Assembly (NCBI RefSeq): GCF_024753135.1
Contig: NZ_JANUGP010000020.1
Location: forward strand, 1 to 64,000
DNA from: Streptomyces pyxinicus
GTDB lineage: Bacteria > Actinomycetota > Actinomycetes > Streptomycetales > Streptomycetaceae
Reading direction: 5' to 3'
Length of the DNA stretch: 64,000 bases
Numbering within the stretch: the first letter of the stretch is position 1; the number at the start of each line of letters is the position of its first letter. A model generated the notes under the pieces. The model was not told where the DNA came from. It saw only the letters and a program-made list of their open reading frames with translations, and made no database searches. The position numbers and the translations under genes were made by a program. Of this stretch, positions 34,392 through 42,346 are shown piece by piece.

Positions 34392-35606
34392 TCAGGCGAC
34401 CGGGTCGCGTTCGATCGGGCAGCTCATGCAGCGCGGGCCGCCCCGGCCGCGGCCGAGTTCACCGCCGGCGATGGTGACGATCTCGATGCCCTGCTTGCGC
34501 AGATAGGTGTTGGTGGTGACGTTGCGCTCGTAGCCGACGACGACGCCGGGGGCGAGGGCGAGGAAGTTGCTGCCGTCGTCCCACTGCTCGCGCTCCGCGT
34601 TGCGGATGTCCTGGGGCGCGGAGAGCATCCGGACCTTGTCCACGTCGAGCGCCTCGGCGAGCGCGGTGGCGAGGTCGGAGTTCGGGGCGACGGCGAAGCC
34701 GGCGGGGCGCCCGGTGTCGGGCATGAGGGTCCACGAGCGCAGCGAGTCGGCGAGGCCCGGGTAGACGACGAAGGCGTCCCGGTCGACCATGGTGAGCACG
34801 GTGTCGAGGTGCATGTACGCCCGCTGCGGCGGGAGTCGCACGGCGATCAGCCGGTTCGCGGTGCCGCCGGCGAAGAGCCGGGCGGCCAGGTTCTCCACGG
34901 CCTGCGCGGTGGTCCGCTCCCCCATGCCGACCATGACGGCCCCGTTGCCGAGGACGTGCACGTCCCCGCCCTCCAGGGTGCCGGCGGACGCGTCCAGGAG
35001 CGGCTCGGGGGCCTGGGCGGCGAACAGCGGGTGGAACCGGTAGACGGCCTCGGCGTGCAGGCTCTCGCGACGGCGGGCCGGCTTGGCCATCGGGTTGACC
35101 GACAAACGGTCGTAGATCCAGCAGGAGTTGTCGCGTGGGAAGAGGTGGTTGGGCAGCGGGGCGAGGGCGAAGTCGTCGGCGCCGAGCGCGTTCCAGACCA
35201 GGCTGTGCGGGGTGGCGAGCGGCAGGTCGCTCTTGAGCAGGCCGCCGATGAGGTAGCGGGTGAGGGTCTCGCCGTCGAGACCGGCGCACAGCTCGCGCAC
35301 CGGGTCGACCAGGGCGGGGCCGACGGTGCCGGGGGTGACGACCCGGTCGAGCAGCCAGTCGCGGGCGGCGGGCAGGTCGAGGGTCTGGGCGAGCAGGTCG
35401 GCGAAGTGGTGCACGCGGGTGCCGTGGTCGCGCAGCACCTGGGCGAAGGCGTCGTGCTCCTCGCGGGCCCGCTTGGCCCACAGGATGTCGTCGAAGAGCA
35501 GCGCGTCGACGTTGCGCGGGGTCAGCCGGGACAGTTCCAGTCCGGGGCGGTGCAGGATCACCTGGCGCAGCCGGCCGGCCTCGGAGTCGACGTGGAAGGT
35601 GTTCAT
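34392..35606 (-). CDS. arcA: arginine deiminase
   Basis: The 404-residue enzyme shows guanidine-modifying fold motifs: FPRDNSCWIYD, the LEGGDVHVLG pair, MHLDTVLTMVD with the catalytic His, and the C-terminal GPRCMSCPIERDP carrying the nucleophilic Cys. It hydrolyses arginine to citrulline and ammonia. It is first of the three pathway enzymes and 34 nt after the antiporter. The pathway gives ATP and ammonia without oxygen and is uncommon among strict aerobes, which fits the hypoxia island. Confidence 0.93.
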   Translation of the reverse strand: MNTFHVDSEAGRLRQVILHRPGLELSRLTPRNVDALLFDDILWAKRAREEHDAFAQVLRDHGTRVHHFADLLAQTLDLPAARDWLLDRVVTPGTVGPALVDPVRELCAGLDGETLTRYLIGGLLKSDLPLATPHSLVWNALGADDFALAPLPNHLFPRDNSCWIYDRLSVNPMAKPARRRESLHAEAVYRFHPLFAAQAPEPLLDASAGTLEGGDVHVLGNGAVMVGMGERTTAQAVENLAARLFAGGTANRLIAVRLPPQRAYMHLDTVLTMVDRDAFVVYPGLADSLRSWTLMPDTGRPAGFAVAPNSDLATALAEALDVDKVRMLSAPQDIRNAEREQWDDGSNFLALAPGVVVGYERNVTTNTYLRKQGIEIVTIAGGELGRGRGGPRCMSCPIERDPVA

Positions 35607-35640
35607 GAGGGTTCCTTTGAGCAGGCGGAGAAAGCGGAGG

Positions 35641-37089
35641 TCAGTCGCGGTGGCGCGGGGCGGGCACCGGGTGCGGGTCGCGGGCCGTGGGCGCGGGCGG
35701 GGCCTCGGGTGCGCTGGCCACGCCGACCGGGGCGGGTGCGGCGGGGTGTGCCGCCCGGTCGTCGCCGCGCTTGAGCCAGACGTACACCGGCAGGCCGAGG
35801 AGCAGCACGAACAGGCCGTAGTAGACGGTCTGGTAGCCGCTGCCCTGGATCGACCAGTACGAGAAGGCCATCGCCAGCGCCGAGACGGTCACGTCCCGGG
35901 CCAGCCGGCGGGGGGCGAGGCTCCGCCGGCCCTCGGTCAGCAGCCAGCGGAGCTGGGCGGCGGCCGAGAAGAGGTAGGGGATGACGGCGGTGAGCACGCT
36001 GAGCAGCACGATCTTGGTGAAGACGTCCTCGAAGCGCGTGTAGCTGAACACGGTGATCAGCGAGGCCAGCACCGTGGAGGCGACGATCCCGAAGACCGGC
36101 GTGCCGTTCGCGCCCCGCAGCCGGCCGAAGGCGCCGGGGAAGAGCCCGTCGCGGGCGGCGGCGTACGGCATCTCGGCGCACAGCATGGTCCAGCCGTTGA
36201 GGGCGCCGAGCCCGGACACGATGGCGGCGACCGCGACCGCGTCCCCGGCCCAGCTGCCGCCGAAGATGCTGTTGACGGCGTCGGTGAAGGGCGCCGTGGA
36301 GGAGCCGAGCCGGCTGTGCGAGACGGTGCCGAAGACCGCGAGGGTGCCGAGGATGTAGATCACGGCGCAGACGAGGGTGCCGTACACGGTGGCGCGCGGC
36401 ACGTTGCGGCCGGGCTCCCGGACCCGCCCGGCGACCACCGAGGCGGCCTCCAGGCCGAGGTAGCTGAACAGGGCGATGGCCGCGGCGGCCGAGACGGCGC
36501 CGGCCGCCGACTGCCCACTGGCGTTGAACGGGCCGAAGTTGCCGGGGTCGACGAAGAACAGGCCGACGGTAGCCATGAAGACCAGCGGGACGAACTTCAG
36601 CACGGTCGTGACCAGTTGGAAGGCCCCGGTGTTGCGCACACCGGTGAGGTTGACCAGGGCCGGGATCCACAGGCCCACCAGGGCGATCAGGATCGACAGC
36701 GCCTTGCGGTGGCCGGTGTTGACGAACACCTCCACATAGCCGACCCAGGCGACCACGATGGCGGCGTTGCCGGCCCACGCGGTGATCCAGTACGACCACG
36801 CGTTGAGGAACCCGGCGAACTCGCCGAACGCCTCCCGGGCGTAGACGTAGGGGCCGCCACTGGCCGGGACCCGCCGGGCGAGGGAGCCGAAGGTGACGGC
36901 CAGCGCGAGCGCGCCGAGCGTGACGGCGCCGAAGGCCACCAGCGAGATCGGCCCGTACGGCGCGAGGGCCGCCGGGAGCGCGAAGACCCCGGTGCCGATG
37001 ATGCTGCCGATCACCAGGGCGGACGCGGCCGGGAGGCCGAGCGCCGCCGGTGGCGCGGGGGTGCCGGCGCTCCGGGTGGGTCTGGACAT
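35641..37089 (-). CDS. APC-superfamily amino-acid transporter, likely arginine/ornithine
   Basis: This 482-residue inner-membrane protein has about 12 predicted helices. The first helix carries the APC substrate motif (ALVIGSIIGTGVFALPAALA), followed by ARRVPASGGPYVYAREAFGEF. It heads the arginine deiminase operon, so exchange of external arginine for internal ornithine is the likely task, though other amino acids cannot be excluded. GAGGAG precedes ATG 37089. Two Dev/Osd-like boxes (37189 and 37263) lie 100-190 bp upstream. The C-terminal 40 residues are a Pro/Ala-rich cytoplasmic tail. Confidence 0.87.
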   Translation of the reverse strand: MSRPTRSAGTPAPPAALGLPAASALVIGSIIGTGVFALPAALAPYGPISLVAFGAVTLGALALAVTFGSLARRVPASGGPYVYAREAFGEFAGFLNAWSYWITAWAGNAAIVVAWVGYVEVFVNTGHRKALSILIALVGLWIPALVNLTGVRNTGAFQLVTTVLKFVPLVFMATVGLFFVDPGNFGPFNASGQSAAGAVSAAAAIALFSYLGLEAASVVAGRVREPGRNVPRATVYGTLVCAVIYILGTLAVFGTVSHSRLGSSTAPFTDAVNSIFGGSWAGDAVAVAAIVSGLGALNGWTMLCAEMPYAAARDGLFPGAFGRLRGANGTPVFGIVASTVLASLITVFSYTRFEDVFTKIVLLSVLTAVIPYLFSAAAQLRWLLTEGRRSLAPRRLARDVTVSALAMAFSYWSIQGSGYQTVYYGLFVLLLGLPVYVWLKRGDDRAAHPAAPAPVGVASAPEAPPAPTARDPHPVPAPRHRD

Positions 37090-37188
37090 GGCTGTGCTCC
37101 TCGTACGCCGCGGTGGGGCTCCGGTGGTTACGGAACTGATCCTGCGGGCACGGAGGTGTCCGGATGAGCGGCCACAGGTCCCCCGACC

Positions 37189-37204
37189 AGGGACGTTGGG
37201 CCCT
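37189..37204 (-). promoter_or_regulatory. Dev/Osd-like box before the arginine deiminase operon
   Basis: AGGGAC-GTTG-GGCCCT is close to the mycobacterial Dev-box core GGGAC-N4-GTCCC. It lies 100 bp upstream of the antiporter start, in the region shared with the divergent flavin-type gene. Confidence 0.65.
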
Positions 37205-37262
37205 GCTTCGTCCCGGACCCCCCGCGTCGGCCGCGCAAGGCACCGGCCCCGGCGTGTTGAGA

Positions 37263-37278
37263 AGGGCCGACCGGCCCT
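37263..37278 (+). promoter_or_regulatory. Dev/Osd-like box before the first split-barrel gene
   Basis: AGGGCC-GACC-GGCCCT is a full match with perfectly complementary half-sites. It ends 34 bp before ATG 37313. Confidence 0.68.
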
Positions 37279-37312
37279 ATGCCGGCCGTGGCGGCGCGGG
37301 GACGATGGCCTG

Positions 37313-37723
37313 ATGCTCCAGAACAGCGGCTTTCGTCCCCTCGGCAGGCAGGAGTGCCTGCGCCTGCTGGCCAAGGTGCCGGTCGGCCGGATCGTCTACA
37401 CCCGGCAGGCGCTGCCCGCGGTGCTGCCGGTGAACTTCTGCCTCGGCCCGGACTCGGCGGTGCTGCTGCGCACCTCGGGCGACTCGGATCTGGCGCGGGC
37501 CGTCGACGGGGCCGTGGTCGCCTTTGAGGTGGACGAGTTCGACGCGGCGACCCGCTCGGGCTGGAGCGTGGTGGTCACCGGCCGCGCCGGACTCGTACCG
37601 GACCCGGCCGAATCGGAGCCGCCGGACGGCGAGGGTGGCCCCGACTCCTGGATGCCGGTGCGGGACGGGGTGCTCGTGCGCATCGAGACCGAGGTGGTCT
37701 CGGGGCGCGAGCTGACGGGCTGA
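37313..37723 (+). CDS. pyridoxamine 5'-phosphate oxidase-family split-barrel protein
   Basis: The protein has 136 residues. GFRPLGRQECLRLLAKVPVGRIVYTRQALPAVLPVNF, AVDGAVVAFEVDEFD and GWSVVVTGRAGLV are typical of the FMN/F420-binding split-barrel fold. Small actinobacterial members of this kind often belong to dormancy regulons, and the true cofactor is unknown. Its close paralogue is at 41792-42232, and the shared first ten residues support the ATG at 37313. A Dev/Osd-like box ends 34 bp upstream. It converges on the response regulator through a terminator. Confidence 0.86.
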   Translation: MLQNSGFRPLGRQECLRLLAKVPVGRIVYTRQALPAVLPVNFCLGPDSAVLLRTSGDSDLARAVDGAVVAFEVDEFDAATRSGWSVVVTGRAGLVPDPAESEPPDGEGGPDSWMPVRDGVLVRIETEVVSGRELTG

Positions 37724-37762
37724 GGGGCTGGGGGGTAAGGGCACGCCGCCGGGAACGGGACA

Positions 37763-37795
37763 GCGCCGCCGGCCACTGACTGGGGCCGACGGCGC
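37763..37795. terminator. bidirectional terminator
   Basis: GCGCCGCCGGCC (37763-37774) pairs with GGCCGACGGCGC (37784-37795) with one mismatch and a 9-nt loop. It stands between the converging split-barrel and response-regulator genes. Confidence 0.72.
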
Positions 37796-37828
37796 CGTGC
37801 CGTGCGTACTGTCCGCTGTCCCGGGGGC

Positions 37829-38518
37829 TCAGCGCCCTTCGCGTGCCCGGTCGCGGGCCTGGGTGGCGATGACGGCGGCCTGGATGCGGCGCTCCACGCC
37901 GAGCTTGGCCAGCAGCCGGGAGATGTGGTTCTTGACGGTCTTCTCGGCCAGGTAGAGCCGCTGGCCGATCTGCCGGTTGGTCAGGCCCTCGCCGATCAGC
38001 TCCAGGATCTCCCGCTCGCGCTCGGTCAGGCCCGGCAGCACGTCCGGCTCCGCCTCCTTCTGCTGACCGCCGCGCAGCCGTGCCATCAGCTTGGTGGTGG
38101 CGCTGGGGTCGAGCAGCGACTGTCCGGCGGCCACCGTGCGCACCGCCGAGACCAGGTCCGAGCCCTGGATCTGCTTGAGCACATAGCCGGCGGCGCCCGC
38201 CATGATCGAGTCGAGCAGCGCCTCCTCGTCGTCGAAGGAGGTCAGCATCAGGCAGGCCAGCTCCGGCATCCGCGAGCGCAGTTCCCGGCAGACGGTCACG
38301 CCGTCGCCGTCCGGCAGCCGTACGTCGAGGACCGCCACGTCGGGGCGCAGGGCCGGGACGCGCACCAGGGCCTGTTCGACGGTGGCCGCCTCGCCGACGA
38401 CGGTGATGTCCGCCTCGTCGTTCAGCAGGTCGTGCACCCCGCGGCGGACCACCTCGTGGTCGTCCAGGAGGAACACCCGGATCGGGGTTCCGGTGCCGGC
38501 CTGCTCACGGTCTGCCAT
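37829..38518 (-). CDS. DosR/OsdR-like response regulator
   Basis: The protein has 229 residues. The receiver domain has VFLLDDHEVVRRG, the phosphoacceptor Asp in VAVLDVRLPDGDG, and MLTSFDD. The LuxR/FixJ helix-turn-helix is LTEREREILELIGEGLTNRQIG plus LAEKTVKNHISRLLAKLGVERRIQAAV, which is very similar to DevR/DosR. It should be phosphorylated by the kinase at 30568 and bind the 16-bp boxes of the island. One box (38622-38637) lies 104 bp upstream, suggesting autoregulation. GAGGAG precedes ATG 38518. Confidence 0.92.
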   Translation of the reverse strand: MADREQAGTGTPIRVFLLDDHEVVRRGVHDLLNDEADITVVGEAATVEQALVRVPALRPDVAVLDVRLPDGDGVTVCRELRSRMPELACLMLTSFDDEEALLDSIMAGAAGYVLKQIQGSDLVSAVRTVAAGQSLLDPSATTKLMARLRGGQQKEAEPDVLPGLTEREREILELIGEGLTNRQIGQRLYLAEKTVKNHISRLLAKLGVERRIQAAVIATQARDRAREGR

Positions 38519-38621
38519 CGATCGCTCCTCGTGACGAGTTCGGTGCGGTGCACGTCCGCGCGGGTACGTGCTCCCAACAGCGCTACAGCGAGATCCTTCC
38601 CTGCCGCCGGGACCGAGGTCC

Positions 38622-38637
38622 AGGGCCTAACGGCCCT
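38622..38637 (-). promoter_or_regulatory. Dev/Osd-like box before the response regulator
   Basis: AGGGCC-TAAC-GGCCCT has fully complementary half-sites. It lies in the gap between DoxX and the response regulator, 104 bp before the regulator start. Confidence 0.68.
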
Positions 38638-38678
38638 GTTTCCCCGATGCCCGGCGCTCCCGTCCGCCCGGCGTTCCG

Positions 38679-39188
38679 TCACCGCAGCCGGCGGTTGCGG
38701 CTCAGCCACGGCACCCGCGCCCACAGCCGGCCGAGCCCCCAGGTGGTCCCGGCACCGGTGGCCGCTGGGGCGACCAGGGCGAGGGCGTAGACGAGGTGGT
38801 AGTGGGCGAAGGGGTTGGACGACATGCTCGGCGAGCCGTCCGACAGGTGCCGGGCGGGCGGCCACTCGGCGAGCCACATGAGCGCCATCATCACGGTGCC
38901 GGCCGCGGCGGCGAGCCGTACGCCGATACCCGCGAGGAGCGCCGCGCCGACGCCGAGCAGGCCGAGCATGAACAGCCGGTCGGCCCAGGCCTGGCCCGCC
39001 CAGGAGTGGAACACCGACTCCATGGGTCCGGCGGCGACCGAGCCGAGGAAGCCCTTGGTGGGCGAGCCGCCGTCGAGCCGGCCCTTGCCGGAGGCGGTGG
39101 CGTAGCCGAGGCCGAAGGTCTTGTCGGGGAAGGCCCACAGGAAGACGAACCCGAGCGGCAGGCGCAGGTGGGAGGCCGACGGGCCCAC
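38679..39188 (-). CDS. DoxX-family membrane protein
   Basis: The protein has 169 residues and four predicted helices. LRLPLGFVFLWAFPDKTFGLGYAT, GGSPTKGFL, AGPMESVFHSWAGQAWADRLFMLGLLG and MMALMWLAEWPPARHLSDGSPS match the actinobacterial DoxX/thiosulfate-quinone-oxidoreductase-subunit group. Members have been linked to membrane redox homeostasis. GTG 39188 is the only start codon in frame after the phosphoketolase stop. It has no ribosome binding site and lies inside a 14-bp hairpin stem, and the N-terminus is a few residues shorter than in relatives I recall. Translation may be coupled or conditional. Confidence 0.78.
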   Translation of the reverse strand: MGPSASHLRLPLGFVFLWAFPDKTFGLGYATASGKGRLDGGSPTKGFLGSVAAGPMESVFHSWAGQAWADRLFMLGLLGVGAALLAGIGVRLAAAAGTVMMALMWLAEWPPARHLSDGSPSMSSNPFAHYHLVYALALVAPAATGAGTTWGLGRLWARVPWLSRNRRLR

Positions 39189-39218
39189 GGGACCGAACGG
39201 CTCTGTCCCGTGGGCCCG
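39180..39218 (-). promoter_or_regulatory. 14-bp perfect inverted repeat over the DoxX start, with embedded Dev/Osd-like box
   Basis: CGGGCCCACGGGAC (39180-39193) and its exact complement (39205-39218) flank an 11-nt loop. The repeat lies between the phosphoketolase stop (39233) and the DoxX gene and includes the DoxX GTG at 39188-39186. It could be a terminator for the first gene or a start-codon-blocking hairpin. GGGACC-GAAC-GGCTCT (39189-39204) also fits the island's box with one mismatch. Confidence 0.7.
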
Positions 39219-39232
39219 TTGGGCAGGCTTCG

Positions 39233-41617
39233 TCAGCCGTCCCAGGACCAGTCGGCCACCTCGGGCAGGTCGACGCCGTGCTCGCGGATCCAGACCTGGT
39301 GGCGCTGGCGGGTGTCCGCCATGTGCTGGCGTACGGAGGCGGCGCGCACGGCGAGGCCGGGGACGCGGTCGATGACGTCCATGACCAGGCGGTAGCGGTC
39401 CAGGTCGTTGCGGACCACCATGTCGAACGGCGTGGTGGTGGTGCCGATCTCCTTGTAGCCGCGCACGTGCAGGTTCTGGTGTCCGGTGCGGCGGTAGGCG
39501 AGGCGGTGGATGAGCCACGGGTAGCCGTGGTAGGCGAAGATGACCGGCTTGTCGGCGGTGAACAGGCCGTCGTACTCGAAGTCGGTCATGCCGTGCGGGT
39601 GTTCGTCGCCGGGCAGCAGGCGGGCGATGTCGACGACGTTCACCACCCGCACCGCCAGCTCCGGCAGGTGGCGGCGGAGCAGCTGGGCGGCGGCCAGCAC
39701 CTCCTGGGTGGGCACGTCGCCGGCGCAGGCCAGCACCACGTCGGGTTCGCGGGTGCCGTCCTCGGTGCCGGCCCACGGCCAGATGCCGGCGCCGCGCGCG
39801 CAGTGCACGCGGGCCTCGTCCATGGACAGCCAGTCGAAGCAGGGCTGTTTGCCGGCGACGACGACGTTGACGTAGTCGCGGCTGCGCAGCACGTGGTCGG
39901 CGACGGACAGCAGGGTGTTGGCGTCCGGCGGCAGGTAGACCCGCACGCACTCCGGGCTCTTGTTGAGGACGTGGTCCACGAAGCCGGGGTCCTGGTGGGA
40001 GAAGCCGTTATGGTCCTGGCGCCAGACGTGCGAGGTGAGCAGGTAGTTGAGGGAGGCGATGGGGGCGCGCCAGGGCAGCCGGCGGGTGACGCGCAGCCAC
40101 TTGATGTGCTGGTTGACCATCGAGTCGACGATGTGCACGAACGCCTCGTAGCAGGAGAACAGTCCGTGCCGGCCGGTCAGCAGATAGCCCTCCAGCCAGC
40201 CCTGGCAGGTGTGTTCGGAGAGGATCTCCATCACCCGGCCGTGCGGGTCGAGGTCCTCGTCCACGGGCAGGGTCTTGGCCTGCCAGGCCTTGCCGCTGGC
40301 CGCGTAGACGGCCTGGAGCCGGTTGGAGGCGGTCTCGTCGGGGCCGACGAGCCGGAAGTCGCGCCGGTCGGCGGTGGCCGCCATGACGTCCCGGAGCATG
40401 TCGCCGAGCACCCGGGTGGGTTCGTGCAGGGTGGCGCCGGGCTTGTCGACGGCGACGGCGTAACGCTCCAGCGGGGGCAGCGGCAGTTCGCGCAGCAGCA
40501 GGCCGCCGTTGGCGTGCGGGGTGGCGCCGAGCCGGCGGGTGCCCTCCGGGACGCAGGCCAGCACCTCGGGGCGCGGGGCGCCGTCCGCGTCGAACAGCTC
40601 CTCGGGCCGGTACGACCGCAGCCACTGCTCCAGCTGACGCAGGTGCTCGGGGTTGTCCCGCACGGCGGCCAGCGGGACCTGGTGGGCCCGCCAGGTGCCC
40701 TCGACCGGGAGTCCGTCGACCTCGGCGGGACCGGTCCAGCCCTTGGGGGTGCGCAGCACGATGACCGGCCAGCGGGGCCGCTCGGTGGCGCCCTCCTCGC
40801 GGGCGGCGCGCTGGAAGGCGGCGATGCGGTCGACGGCGGTGTCCATCGCGGCGGCCATCGCGCGGTGTACGGCGGCGGGGTCGTCGCCGGTGACGTGCAG
40901 GGGCTCGTGGCCGTAGCCCCGCAGCAGCGCGTCCAGCTCCTCCTCGGGCAGCCGGGACAGCACCGTGGGGTTGGCGATCTTGTAGCCGTTGAGGTGCAGG
41001 ATCGGCAGGACGGCGCCGTCGCGGGCCGGGTCGAGGAACTTGTCGGAGTGCCAGGAGGCGGCCAGCGGACCGGTCTCCGCCTCGCCGTCGCCGATGACGC
41101 AGGCGACCAGCAGCCCGGGGTTGTCGAAGGCCGCGCCATACGCGTGCGACAGCGAGTACCCCAGCTCACCGCCCTCGTGGATGGAGCCCGGCGTCTCCGG
41201 GGCGACATGGCTGGGCACCCCGCCGGGGAAGGAGAACTGCTTGAACAGCCGGCCCATGCCGTCCGCGTCCCGGGTGACGTCCGGGTAGGTCTCGGTGTAC
41301 GACCCCTCAAGCCAGGAGTTGGCGAGGACGGCGGGCCCGCCGTGTCCGGGCCCCCAGATGCACAGGGCGTCCAGTCCGCGGGCCTTGACGAGCCGGTTCA
41401 GGTGGGTGTGGACCAGGTTGAGGCCGGGTGAGGTGCCCCAGTGGCCGAGCAGCCGCGGTTTGACGTGCTCGGGGCGCAGCGGCTCGGTGAGCAACGGGTT
41501 GGCCATGAGGTAGATCTGGCCGACGGCGAGGTAGTTCGCCGCGCGCCAGTGGGCGTCCAGGGTGGCGAGTTCCTCGTCCGTGAGGTCGGTGGTCGCCTGC
41601 TGCGTGTCGAGGGACAA
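39233..41617 (-). CDS. xfp: phosphoketolase
   Basis: The protein has 794 residues, the normal length for xylulose-5-phosphate/fructose-6-phosphate phosphoketolase. Thiamine-diphosphate motifs are present: GHWGTSPGLNLVHTHLNR, CIWGPGHGGPA, CVIGDGEAETGPLAASWHS, FLGG-type HLNGYKIANPT, and the C-terminal GYKEIGTTTTPFDM. It cleaves sugar phosphates with phosphate, giving acetyl phosphate and glyceraldehyde-3-phosphate (or erythrose-4-phosphate); acetyl phosphate can give ATP through acetate kinase. TTG 41617 with GGAAGGA 8 nt upstream gives the usual N-terminus; a longer start at 41707 has no site. A partial Dev/Osd-like box is 123 bp upstream. DoxX follows. Confidence 0.93.
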   Translation of the reverse strand: MSLDTQQATTDLTDEELATLDAHWRAANYLAVGQIYLMANPLLTEPLRPEHVKPRLLGHWGTSPGLNLVHTHLNRLVKARGLDALCIWGPGHGGPAVLANSWLEGSYTETYPDVTRDADGMGRLFKQFSFPGGVPSHVAPETPGSIHEGGELGYSLSHAYGAAFDNPGLLVACVIGDGEAETGPLAASWHSDKFLDPARDGAVLPILHLNGYKIANPTVLSRLPEEELDALLRGYGHEPLHVTGDDPAAVHRAMAAAMDTAVDRIAAFQRAAREEGATERPRWPVIVLRTPKGWTGPAEVDGLPVEGTWRAHQVPLAAVRDNPEHLRQLEQWLRSYRPEELFDADGAPRPEVLACVPEGTRRLGATPHANGGLLLRELPLPPLERYAVAVDKPGATLHEPTRVLGDMLRDVMAATADRRDFRLVGPDETASNRLQAVYAASGKAWQAKTLPVDEDLDPHGRVMEILSEHTCQGWLEGYLLTGRHGLFSCYEAFVHIVDSMVNQHIKWLRVTRRLPWRAPIASLNYLLTSHVWRQDHNGFSHQDPGFVDHVLNKSPECVRVYLPPDANTLLSVADHVLRSRDYVNVVVAGKQPCFDWLSMDEARVHCARGAGIWPWAGTEDGTREPDVVLACAGDVPTQEVLAAAQLLRRHLPELAVRVVNVVDIARLLPGDEHPHGMTDFEYDGLFTADKPVIFAYHGYPWLIHRLAYRRTGHQNLHVRGYKEIGTTTTPFDMVVRNDLDRYRLVMDVIDRVPGLAVRAASVRQHMADTRQRHQVWIREHGVDLPEVADWSWDG

Positions 41618-41739
41618 TTGGGGGTCCTTCCCGGTTCGGACGGCGGTCGGGGGTGGCGGTGAGGCGTGCCGTGGGGCACGGTGACGCGTGCCGTGCGGCC
41701 ACCGCACTCCACCCTCCGGTGGACCCGTGCGTACCCGAC

Positions 41740-41755
41740 AGGGCCGTTCGGGCCA
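41740..41755 (-). promoter_or_regulatory. partial Dev/Osd-like box before phosphoketolase
   Basis: AGGGCC-GTTC-GGGCCA has one perfect half and one half with two mismatches. It is 123 bp before the TTG start of phosphoketolase. Confidence 0.45.
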
Positions 41756-41791
41756 CGTCCCGGGGCCGAGCCGTCCGTACCGGGGTCCCGC

Positions 41792-42232
41792 TCAGGGCGC
41801 GAGGTCCACCCCGTAGAGCGTCCGCCCTCCGACCAGCTCACGCCCGGTGACCAGCTCCGGATGGATGCGCACGAACACCTCCCGGGGGGACGGCGCCCAG
41901 GAGCGCGGGGCGATCCGGGCCAGCCGGGCCCGCTCGGCCGGCTCGGTGACGACGGCGGCCCGCCCGGTGACGACGACGCTCCACCCGGCGTTCCGGACGG
42001 CGTCCACCTCGTCCACCTCGAAGGCGACCACCGCCCCGTCCACCGCCCGGGCCAGCTCGGAGGCCGCCGAGGCGCGCAGCAGCACCGAGCCGTCGCCGTC
42101 CAGGCAGAAGTTCACCGGCAGCACCGCGGGCAGCGCCTGCCGCGTGTGCACGATGCGCCCGACCGGCACAGAGACCAGCAGCCGCAGACACTCGTCCCGG
42201 CCCAGCTCGCGAAAACCGTCGTTGGGATACAT
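41792..42232 (-). CDS. pyridoxamine 5'-phosphate oxidase-family split-barrel protein
   Basis: The 146-residue paralogue of the protein at 37313 shares VPVGRI, TRQALPAVLPVNFCL and ARAVDGAVVAFEVDE. Start ATG 42232 aligns with its paralogue (MYPNDGFRELG against MLQNSGFRPLG); an ATG 11 codons upstream lacks a site. The last 40 residues diverge (SPREVFVRIHPELVTGRELVGG). The role is presumably redox-related flavin or F420 binding in the same stress response. A 25-bp perfect palindrome lies 64 bp upstream. The gene ends 175 bp before the phosphoketolase start. Confidence 0.85.
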   Translation of the reverse strand: MYPNDGFRELGRDECLRLLVSVPVGRIVHTRQALPAVLPVNFCLDGDGSVLLRASAASELARAVDGAVVAFEVDEVDAVRNAGWSVVVTGRAAVVTEPAERARLARIAPRSWAPSPREVFVRIHPELVTGRELVGGRTLYGVDLAP

Positions 42233-42295
42233 GGCCGGCCCGCCTTTCACCCTGGAAACCGCCATCTGCCCATCGTCGGCACCGCCCGCCGTCCC

Positions 42296-42320
42296 GGGGA
42301 GGGACCACCGGTCCCTCCCC
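42296..42320 (-). repeat. 25-bp perfect inverted repeat before the second split-barrel gene
   Basis: GGGGAGGGACC-ACC-GGTCCCTCCCC has two perfect 11-bp arms. The core GGGACC/GGTCCC resembles the island box but with a 3-bp rather than 4-bp centre. It may be a strong variant operator or a terminator end-piece. It is 64 bp before ATG 42232. Confidence 0.6.
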
Positions 42321-42346
42321 GGCCGGAGACCAGTCCCGGCCGGGCA

